A stretch of 64,000 nt of DNA from assembly GCA_963819075.1 (NCBI GenBank), contig CAWFUP010000004.1, positions 124,001 to 188,000 on the forward strand. Reading direction: 5' to 3'. The notes beneath the pieces were generated by a model that had not been told where the DNA came from, made no database searches, and worked only from the letters and a program-made list of their open reading frames with translations. Position 1 is the stretch's first letter. Each line of letters starts with the position of its first letter. This stretch comes from CAVQBJ01 sp963819075. Lineage in GTDB: Bacteria > Actinomycetota > Thermoleophilia > Solirubrobacterales > Solirubrobacteraceae. The position numbers and the translations under genes are program-made. Of this stretch, positions 24,636 to 31,724 are shown in pieces.

Positions 24636-26732
24636 TCAGCGGCCGCGAGATGAGACCGCGTGATGGGCGCGCTTGACCTCGTACATCGAGGCGTCCGCGC
24701 GGCGAATGAGCGCGTCGATGTCGTTGGCGTCGTTCGGCCACACGGCGCGGCCGATGCTCGCGCCGACGCGCACGCGGTGATCGGGCAGGTCGAACGGAAC
24801 CACGAACGCACCCCGCAGGCGCTCGAGCACCTGATCGGACTCGGACCCGTCGCCCACCGCGGTGACGAGCACGGCGAACTCGTCGCCGCCGATCCGGGCG
24901 ACCGTATCGACCTCGCGCAGGCAGCTACGCAGCCGGTCGCCAACGGCGCAGAGCAGCTCGTCGCCCACCTGATGCCCGAGCTGGTCGTTGATCGGCTTGA
25001 AGTCGTCGAGGTCGATGTAGAACAGCGCGAAGCGGGCGTCGCGCTGACGTGTCCCCGTCGTGGCGCGCGCGAGCGCCTCGGCGAGCTCGGCACGGTTGGC
25101 GAGCCCCGTGAGGCCGTCGTGACGGGCTTGATGCGTGATGCGGTCAACGAGCCGCCCGTTCTCCAGAGCAGTCGTCGCGTGGGCGGCGATGCCCGACAGG
25201 CGGTCGAGCAGGTCCGGATGTGTCCGCAGGCGTGCCGGGTCCTGCTTGACCGATACGGCGATCGCACCGAGGAAGTGCTCTCGGGAGCTGATCGGGACGA
25301 CGATCGAGGCGACTGTTCCGAGGTGCTCGAGGAACGTCCGCAGCGGCTCGTGGCCTTGGTCGCCGTCGACGAACAGCGGCTCGAGCCGCTCCCGGTTCAG
25401 CCAATCGCGCAGCAGCGCGTCGTCCTCGGGCGCGATGCTCCAGTCCACGGGCTCGAGGTCCTCGCCGTCGCTGCAATACACAGCCCGGCCGTAGAGCTCG
25501 GCGGCCTCCTCGTCCCACAGGTAGACACCGACGCGGTCGCAGTCCACGACGGCCGGCACTGCGTCGACGAGGCGTGCGGCGACCTCGTCGCTCGTGCCGG
25601 CCGTGGCCAGTGCACGGGCCAGCTCGAGCAGGGCGCTCGCCTGCTCGTGGCGCTGCTTCGCCTCGGCGAGCGCGGTCGCAGTGTCGAGTGCCGTCGCCGC
25701 GTAGCGCGCGTACACCTCGAGCAGCTCGCGTTCCTGGGCGAAGAAGCCCTGCCCGTCGCCATACATCGCCAGTAGCCGGCCATAGTCGCTGCGGTGCGAT
25801 TGCACCGCCACGACGAGCCACGAGCGCGGCAGATCGTCCAAGGGGGTGGTGAGGATGCGCTCGGCGTAGGCGTAGGCCTCGTCGGGGTCAAAGCCGCGGT
25901 GGTGGATGTGCGGCTCGTCACCCGCCGTGGGGCGCACCGCGAGCAGGTAGCGCGGGGCGCGAACCTCGAGCGCGGCCCGGTCGGTGATCTGGGCGAGCGT
26001 CACGTCGAGGTCGCCCGCGGCGATCAGGTCCGAGGCCGTGGCGAACATGCTCTGCAGGCGCTCGGTCATCGCCGCGAGCTGCTGCTTGAGCGCCGCGGTC
26101 TGCGCCGGCGACTCGGCCGCCTCGGCCGCCGACGCGGCATCCCAGATAACGCGGTAGGTGCAGTCGGACGCGCCGAGCGCCGCGCAGCGATCGTGCTCGA
26201 CGATCGCCGGTGGCAGGCCGAACAGCACCGTCGTCTGCGTCAGCAGCCCGGACGTCCAGGCGCAGTGATGGGCGTTACGCGGGAAGCCGTCGGCCGGCGT
26301 GAAGCGGATCTCGGCGTAGCCCGGGCCGACTTCGAGCGCCTCACCGAGCGCGGTGACGCTGAACTTCGTGGCCGCCGTGGCCATCTGGCGGTAGACCTCC
26401 TCCGGCGAGCCGAGCGAGCGCAGCAGCGCGGCGACGGGCGAGGCCTTCAGACGCTCCGCCGCATCCTCGCCGAGGCGGCGGGCGAACTGCGGGTCCATCG
26501 TGATCGCGGCACCGGCCTCCCAGAGGGCCACGGCCTCGTCATAGGTCACCCAGTTGCCGAGCTCGAGCAGGTAGTCCGGAGCGTGCCGCACGCCCGAGTC
26601 GGAGAGGAGGCGCTGCACGGCCGCGTCCCCGCCGAACGCGTGAACGCGCGCGAGCAGCACCGCGGTGAGCGAGCACGAGAAGTGCGCGCCGCGAGCGGTC
26701 GCAGGCGTGCGCTCGGGTCCGCGTTCCGCCAT
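24636..26732 (-). CDS. Diguanylate cyclase with V4R/HNOB-like, GAF and GGDEF domains
   Basis: A 698-residue signalling protein. Residues 1-200 resemble a V4R/heme-NO-binding-type sensor (YAEIRFTPADGF, then CAALGASDCTYRVIWD); a short coiled coil (QTAALKQQLAAMTERLQSMF) follows, then two GAF-like domains (about 230-370 and 375-560), and an active GGDEF domain at the C-terminus (RIGGDEFAVL, residues 615-619). An RxxD inhibitory I-site (REVD, 606-609) lies five residues before the GGDEF, so product feedback is expected. It makes c-di-GMP from GTP. Cytosolic, with no membrane span. Divergent from the AlkZ-like gene. Confidence 0.88.
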   Translation of the reverse strand: MAERGPERTPATARGAHFSCSLTAVLLARVHAFGGDAAVQRLLSDSGVRHAPDYLLELGNWVTYDEAVALWEAGAAITMDPQFARRLGEDAAERLKASPVAALLRSLGSPEEVYRQMATAATKFSVTALGEALEVGPGYAEIRFTPADGFPRNAHHCAWTSGLLTQTTVLFGLPPAIVEHDRCAALGASDCTYRVIWDAASAAEAAESPAQTAALKQQLAAMTERLQSMFATASDLIAAGDLDVTLAQITDRAALEVRAPRYLLAVRPTAGDEPHIHHRGFDPDEAYAYAERILTTPLDDLPRSWLVVAVQSHRSDYGRLLAMYGDGQGFFAQERELLEVYARYAATALDTATALAEAKQRHEQASALLELARALATAGTSDEVAARLVDAVPAVVDCDRVGVYLWDEEAAELYGRAVYCSDGEDLEPVDWSIAPEDDALLRDWLNRERLEPLFVDGDQGHEPLRTFLEHLGTVASIVVPISSREHFLGAIAVSVKQDPARLRTHPDLLDRLSGIAAHATTALENGRLVDRITHQARHDGLTGLANRAELAEALARATTGTRQRDARFALFYIDLDDFKPINDQLGHQVGDELLCAVGDRLRSCLREVDTVARIGGDEFAVLVTAVGDGSESDQVLERLRGAFVVPFDLPDHRVRVGASIGRAVWPNDANDIDALIRRADASMYEVKRAHHAVSSRGR

Positions 26733-26836
26733 CACCGTTGTATTCGGCAGCGCCCGCGGGGCCTTCAGTCCCCGCCGGCCCCGGTCGGCGTGTGTTGGGG
26801 CGGGCGACCACGCGTCTCGCAATACTCGAAACCACG

Positions 26837-27880
26837 ATGCTCGCCGAGCGCCTCACCGCGCAGTTGCTCGCCGGTCCTCCCGGACGCGATCCCGTCGCGG
26901 TCACCGAGCGCCTGCTCGCCGTGCAGGGTCAGGACCCGCGCGGCGCTCGGCTCGCGATTCGTGCCCGCAGCCGCCCCGGCACCCGCTCCGAAGACGTCGA
27001 CCGCGCGCTCAGCGACGACCGTTCACTGCTCATCACCTGGCTGAACCGCGGGACGTTGCATCTCGTGCGCTCCGAGGACTACCCGTGGCTCCAAACGCTG
27101 ACGGCTCCAAGGCTCATGACAGCAAACGCGCGGCGGCTGCGCCAGGAGGGCGTGAGCGCCGCGCAGGCCGAGCGCGGCGTAGCGGTCATCCGGTCCGCCC
27201 TTGCCGACGAGGGACCCCTGACGCGGGCCATCCTCGCGCAGCGGCTGGCCAGCGCCGACGTGCCGACCGAGGGTCAGGCGCTCGTGCACGTGCTCATGCG
27301 GGCCAGCCTGCTCGGCCTGGCGGTGCGCGGACCGATGATCGGACGCGAGCACGGGTTCGTTCTCGTCCGTGACTGGCTCGGTACGCCGGTCGCGGTCGAC
27401 CGCGACCGCGCGCTGGCCGAGCTCGCGCGGCGCTACTTGGCCGGGCACGCGCCGGCCGATGCTCGCGACCTCGCGCGCTGGGCCGGACTGCCGCTGGGCG
27501 ATGCGCGCGCCGGTCTGGCCGCGATCGCCTCGCAGCTTCGCGAGCGCCCGGACGGGCTGCTCCAGCTACGCGGTCGGCGGCCGGCCGCCCGGGTCCCGGC
27601 GCCCCGCCTGCTCGGCCCCTTCGACCCGGTGCTCCTCGGCTGGACCTCGCGCGAGCAGATCGTCGGCCCCCATCGAGGGATCGTCACGAACAACGGCCTG
27701 TTCCGGCCGTTCGCGCTCGTCGACGGTCGCGCCGTCGGCATCTGGCGCCTGACGGACGGTCGGATCACCCTCGAGCCGTTCGCCCGCCTCCCTCGCCAGA
27801 CGACCGACGCGTTGGCCGAGGAGGCCGACGCGGTGCTGACCTACCTCGGCCTGGTGGGCGCGACGCCGGCGCACGCCTGA
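26837..27880 (+). CDS. AlkZ/YcaQ-type winged-helix DNA glycosylase
   Basis: A 347-residue HTH_42 (AlkX/AlkZ) family protein: ERLLAVQGQDPRGARLAIRA carries the catalytic Q-x-Q (Gln30/Gln32) of this family, followed by RSLLITWLNRGTLHLVRSED, YPWLQTLTAPRL and the LLGPFDPVLLGW segment. AlkZ removes alkylated bases or unhooks interstrand crosslinks, as in azinomycin-producing Streptomyces; orphan homologues act in alkylation repair. Here there is no biosynthetic cluster next to it. The ATG at 26837 was chosen. Confidence 0.8.
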   Translation: MLAERLTAQLLAGPPGRDPVAVTERLLAVQGQDPRGARLAIRARSRPGTRSEDVDRALSDDRSLLITWLNRGTLHLVRSEDYPWLQTLTAPRLMTANARRLRQEGVSAAQAERGVAVIRSALADEGPLTRAILAQRLASADVPTEGQALVHVLMRASLLGLAVRGPMIGREHGFVLVRDWLGTPVAVDRDRALAELARRYLAGHAPADARDLARWAGLPLGDARAGLAAIASQLRERPDGLLQLRGRRPAARVPAPRLLGPFDPVLLGWTSREQIVGPHRGIVTNNGLFRPFALVDGRAVGIWRLTDGRITLEPFARLPRQTTDALAEEADAVLTYLGLVGATPAHA

Positions 27881-27893
27881 CCGACCACGCGGT

Positions 27894-27909
27894 GTTAGGG
27901 GCACCTAAC
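27894..27909. promoter_or_regulatory. IdeR/DtxR-like iron box upstream of iron ABC importer
   Basis: GTTAGG-GGCA-CCTAAC, a perfect inverted repeat, AT-richer than its surroundings, 22 bases before the ATG at 27932. DtxR/IdeR boxes follow TTAGG...CCTAA patterns; here the arms are present but the spacing is shorter than the canonical 19-mer, so a DtxR-type or related metal regulator is proposed. It would repress the importer when iron is plentiful. Confidence 0.55.
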
Positions 27910-27931
27910 TGTGACTGGTACAGTCCGCGCG

Positions 27932-28981
27932 ATGCTCACCGACGCGCGCCTGCGGGCCGCGATGGGCACCGCTCTGCGCCGCGGCGCGGCCCTCGTGACC
28001 GCCGCCCTCCTGACGATCGCGATGACCGGCTGCGGCTCCTCCGGCCCGTCGATCACGGTGTACAGCGGGCAGCACGTGCAGACGACGGCCGCCCTCGTGG
28101 CCCAGTTCGAGAAGGACACGCACATCCAGGTCAACGTGCGCAGCAACGACGAGGCCGTGCTCGCCTCGCAGATCGATGCGGAGGGATCGAACTCGCCCGC
28201 CGACGTCGTCTACACCGAGAACTCGCCGCCGCTGCAGTACCTCCAGGAACGCCACCTCCTCGCCCCGCTGTCCGCGGCGACGCTGGCGGCCACGCCGGCG
28301 CGCTACAACTCGCCGGCCGGCGACTGGGTCGGGGTGTCGGCCCGCGTCAGCGTGCTCGTCTACAACACGCACCTGCTCACGCCGGCGCAGCTGCCGAGCT
28401 CGGTGCTCGCGCTTGCGCAGCCCGGCTTTGCGGGCAAGCTCGCGCTGGCGCCCAACGAGACCGACTTCCAGCCGATCGTCACCGCCGTCGCCCGCGCGTA
28501 CGGTTCGGCGGTCGCGCTGCGCTGGCTGCAGGCGCTCAAGGCGAACGCGAGCGGTCACATCTATCCCGACAACGAGTCGCTCACCGACGCGGTCAACCGC
28601 GGGGACGCGGCGATCGCGATCATCAACCAGTACTACTGGTACCGCCAGCGCGCCCAGGTCGGGGTGGCCAACGTGCACTCGGCGATTTCGTTCCTCGCGC
28701 CGCACGACCCCGGTTACGTCGTGGACGTGTCGGGTGCCGGCGTGCTCGCCTCGAGCGCGCACCGCGCCGACGCCGAGCGCTTCGTCGCCTTCCTCGTGAG
28801 CCAGGAGGGCCAGACGATCATCGCCCACAGTGACAGCTTCGAGTACCCGATCGCCTCGGGCGTCTCGTACCGGCCGGGCCAGACGCCGCTGTCGGCGCTG
28901 GCGCCGGACCCGATCGATCTCGCCGCCCTCGGGGACGGGTCGGCCGCCCTCGCCCTCCTGCGACAGGCGCAGCTGCTGTGA
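27932..28981 (+). CDS. Ferric-iron-type ABC substrate-binding lipoprotein
   Basis: A 349-residue lipoprotein. The signal peptide runs to the lipobox TIAMTGC, Cys as the lipid-modified residue. The mature protein starts SITVYSGQHVQTTAALVAQF and contains VRSNDEAVLASQIDAEGSN, ADVVYTENSPPL and AIAIINQYYWYRQR; the paired Tyr in the last motif (NQYYW) match the Fe(III)-ligand Tyr pair of FbpA-like proteins. ATG 27932 was chosen because GTG 27911 is directly against the iron box; ATG 27962 is another option. It delivers iron to the permease that follows. The downstream gene starts inside its stop. Confidence 0.85.
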   Translation: MLTDARLRAAMGTALRRGAALVTAALLTIAMTGCGSSGPSITVYSGQHVQTTAALVAQFEKDTHIQVNVRSNDEAVLASQIDAEGSNSPADVVYTENSPPLQYLQERHLLAPLSAATLAATPARYNSPAGDWVGVSARVSVLVYNTHLLTPAQLPSSVLALAQPGFAGKLALAPNETDFQPIVTAVARAYGSAVALRWLQALKANASGHIYPDNESLTDAVNRGDAAIAIINQYYWYRQRAQVGVANVHSAISFLAPHDPGYVVDVSGAGVLASSAHRADAERFVAFLVSQEGQTIIAHSDSFEYPIASGVSYRPGQTPLSALAPDPIDLAALGDGSAALALLRQAQLL

Positions 28982-30594
28982 GCACGGCGGCGCTGCCCCC
29001 GACGAGCGCGCCGGTGCACGGCCACGACGCCGGCTCGGGCGGCGTACAGGCGCGCCGAGCGCACACACCGCCGCTGCTGCTGCTCGCCGGAGTGCTCGTC
29101 GCGGTCGTGCTCGCACTGCCGCTCGCCTTCCTGCTCCTCGAGGCCGCGCAGGATGGCTGGTCGACGCTGCACCCGCTGCTGTTCCGCCACCTGACCGTCA
29201 CGCTGCTGTGGAACACGGTGTCGCTCACGGTCCTCGTCACCGTCCTCTCCGCCGTCATCGGAACACTCGCGGCCTGGTGCGTTGAACGCACCGACCTTCC
29301 CGCGCAGCGGCTGTGGGCCGTGCTCGTCGTCGTCCCCATCGGCATCCCGGACTTCGTCACGAGCTTCGGCTGGAAGTCGCTGTTCTCCTCGATCGGCGGC
29401 GTCGCCGGCGCCACGCTCGTGATGACGCTCGCCGTCTACCCGCTCGTCTACCTGCCGGTGGCCGCGAGCCTGCGCAACGCGGACCCGGCGCTCGAGGAGG
29501 TCGCTCGCAGCCTCGGGCTCGGGCGTGTGCGCACGTTCTGGCAGGTGACGCTCGGCAATGCGCGCGGGGCGATCCTCGGGGGGTGCGTGCTCGTCGCCCT
29601 CGTGATGCTGGCCGAATACGGCGCCTTCGAGATCCTCGGCTTCCAGACGTTCACGACCGAGATCTACACGGAGTTCCTGAACAGCTTCAACTCGCCGGCC
29701 GCGTGCGCGCTCTCGCTCGTGCTTGTCGGGCTCAGCCTGCTCGTGCTCGCTGTCGAGGGCGCCTCGCGCGGACGTGGACGTGAGAGCCGCACCGGGCCGC
29801 TCGCGGCCCGCCCGCCCGACCGCCATCGCCTCGGCGCCGGGCGCTGGATCGCGCTCGCGGCGTTCGTCGCCCTCATTGGCCTCGCGCTCGGCGTGCCGAT
29901 CGGCGCGATCGTCTACTGGATCCTGCAAGGCGGGAACTCCACGCTCCCGTCGGCGTCGATCGGCTCGGCGGCGCTGCACACGGCGTTCTACGGCGGGATG
30001 GCCGGCCTGCTCGCGACGGCCGCCGCGCTGCCCGTCGCGCTCCTGTCCGTCCGCTACCGCCGGCGGACGTCGATCGTCTTGGAGCGCAGCACCTACCTCG
30101 TGCTCGCGATGCCGGGCCTGGTCATCGCGCTGGCGCTCACATACTTCAGCGAGCGCTACGCGGCCGGGCTGCTCTACCAGAGCGCCACCATGCTCATCGT
30201 CTGCTACGCGATCATGTTCTTTCCGCTCGCCCTCGTGGCGGTGCGAACGTCGGTCGCTCAGGCGCCGCCGGCGCTCGAGGAGATGGGCCGTGCGCTCGGG
30301 CGCCGGCCACTGACGGTGCTGTGGCGCGTGACGCTGCCGCTCGTCGCGCCCGGACTCGCCGCCGCGTTCTGCCTGGTGTTCCTCGAGGCCGTCACCGAGC
30401 TGACAGCCACGCTCGTGTTGATCCCGACCGGCGTGCAGACGCTCGCGACGCAGTTCTGGGCCTACCAGACGAACCTGTCCTATGGCCAGGCCGCGCCGTA
30501 CGCCGGCGCGATGATGCTCGTGGCCGCCGTGCCGAGCCTGGTGCTCGGACGCTGGTTCGATCGGCTGCCGACGCGGAGGCGCGCCGCCGTATGA
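28978..30594 (+). CDS. Iron ABC transporter permease, two fused permease domains
   Basis: A 538-residue membrane protein with two BPD_transp_1 halves of six spans each. The EAA-like coupling loops are PALEEVARSLGLGRVRTFWQ and PPALEEMGRALGRRPLTVLW, which dock on the ATPase. Such fused permeases are typical for FbpB-type ferric uptake systems. It begins with a GTG overlapping the binding-protein stop (GTGA) and ends in ATGA with the ATPase gene, so all three are translationally coupled. Confidence 0.9.
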   Translation: MSTAALPPTSAPVHGHDAGSGGVQARRAHTPPLLLLAGVLVAVVLALPLAFLLLEAAQDGWSTLHPLLFRHLTVTLLWNTVSLTVLVTVLSAVIGTLAAWCVERTDLPAQRLWAVLVVVPIGIPDFVTSFGWKSLFSSIGGVAGATLVMTLAVYPLVYLPVAASLRNADPALEEVARSLGLGRVRTFWQVTLGNARGAILGGCVLVALVMLAEYGAFEILGFQTFTTEIYTEFLNSFNSPAACALSLVLVGLSLLVLAVEGASRGRGRESRTGPLAARPPDRHRLGAGRWIALAAFVALIGLALGVPIGAIVYWILQGGNSTLPSASIGSAALHTAFYGGMAGLLATAAALPVALLSVRYRRRTSIVLERSTYLVLAMPGLVIALALTYFSERYAAGLLYQSATMLIVCYAIMFFPLALVAVRTSVAQAPPALEEMGRALGRRPLTVLWRVTLPLVAPGLAAAFCLVFLEAVTELTATLVLIPTGVQTLATQFWAYQTNLSYGQAAPYAGAMMLVAAVPSLVLGRWFDRLPTRRRAAV

Positions 30595-31640
30595 ACACGC
30601 TCGAGGTCGGCGGCCTGTACAAGGCGTTCGGTTCCCGCGCCGTGCTACGCGACCTCGCCTTGCTGGTGCCCACCGGATCGTTCACGGCGATTCTCGGCGC
30701 CTCGGGGAGCGGCAAGACGACGCTGCTGCGCGTCATCGCGGGCTTCGAGCGCGCCGACCGCGGCACGATCCGCATCGGGGGCGAGCTCGCCGAGGACGCG
30801 GCCGGCACGTGGCGCCCTCCGGAGGAGCGTCACATCGGCTACGTGCCGCAGGAGGGGAGCCTCTTCCCTCACCTCACCGTCCGGCGCAACGTCGGCTTCG
30901 GCCTGTCGCGTGGGGAGATCCGCTCGGGTCGCGTCGGCGAGCTGCTCGAGCTCGTCGGCATCGGCACGCTCGGCGGCCGCTATCCCCACGAGCTCTCGGG
31001 CGGGCAGCAGCAGCGCGTGGCGCTCGCGCGCGCGCTCGCCGTGCGCCCGCGACTGCTGCTCCTCGACGAGCCGTTCTCGGCCCTCGACGCGTCGATGCGC
31101 GCGAGCGTGCGCGCCGACGTGCGCGAGCTCGTGCGAGCCGCAGGGACGACGGCCGTCCTGGTTACCCACGACCAGGAGGAGGCTCTGTCCCTCGCCGACC
31201 AGGTCGCCGTCATCCGCGACGGCGGCATCGGACAGCAGGGAACGCCGCGCGAGCTCTACAGCCGTCCGGTCGATGCCGATCTCGCGGCATTCCTCGGTGA
31301 GGCCAACCTCGTGCGCGGGGTTCTCGCCGGAGCGAGCGTGCGCACCGACCTCGGTGAGCTCCCCCTCGATGACGGGAGGGGAGTGGGCGCCACGGGCGAC
31401 GCGGTGGTCCTCATCCGGCCCGAGCAGGTCGAGCTCTGCTCACCCACCGCCGATGACGGGATCGCCGGCGAGGTAGTCGCACTGGAGTACCACGGGCACG
31501 ATGCCGTGATGCGCGTCCGGCTTGGGACCACGACGCAGCCGGTCGTCGTCGTGCGCGTGGCCGGCCAGGTCGCGCAACGGCCCGGAGGGCGGGTGTCAGT
31601 CGTCGTGCGGGGACCGGTCGTGGCCTGGCCGGCCGGGTGA
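30591..31640 (+). CDS. Iron ABC transporter ATP-binding protein
   Basis: A 349-residue ATPase of the Fbp/Pot type: Walker A GASGSGKTT (36-44), Q-loop YVPQEGSLFPHLTV, signature HELSGGQQQRVALARAL, Walker B LLLLDEPFSALD, H-loop VLVTHDQEEAL. The C-terminal 100 residues (VVLIRPEQVELC onward) form a TOBE-like domain. It hydrolyses ATP to drive iron import by the two preceding gene products. Confidence 0.92.
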   Translation: MNTLEVGGLYKAFGSRAVLRDLALLVPTGSFTAILGASGSGKTTLLRVIAGFERADRGTIRIGGELAEDAAGTWRPPEERHIGYVPQEGSLFPHLTVRRNVGFGLSRGEIRSGRVGELLELVGIGTLGGRYPHELSGGQQQRVALARALAVRPRLLLLDEPFSALDASMRASVRADVRELVRAAGTTAVLVTHDQEEALSLADQVAVIRDGGIGQQGTPRELYSRPVDADLAAFLGEANLVRGVLAGASVRTDLGELPLDDGRGVGATGDAVVLIRPEQVELCSPTADDGIAGEVVALEYHGHDAVMRVRLGTTTQPVVVVRVAGQVAQRPGGRVSVVVRGPVVAWPAG

Positions 31641-31724
31641 GCGCGAGGCACCCGGTGTCGCGGGAGTCCCGACCTAGTGTCAGTTTGATTGACCACCCGT
31701 CGGGGCCGACGTACGGTCGAGGCC

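Noticed and set aside
31675..31695. GTCA...TGAC repeat before the propeller gene as operator
   Set aside because: Arms are only four bases; not better than chance.
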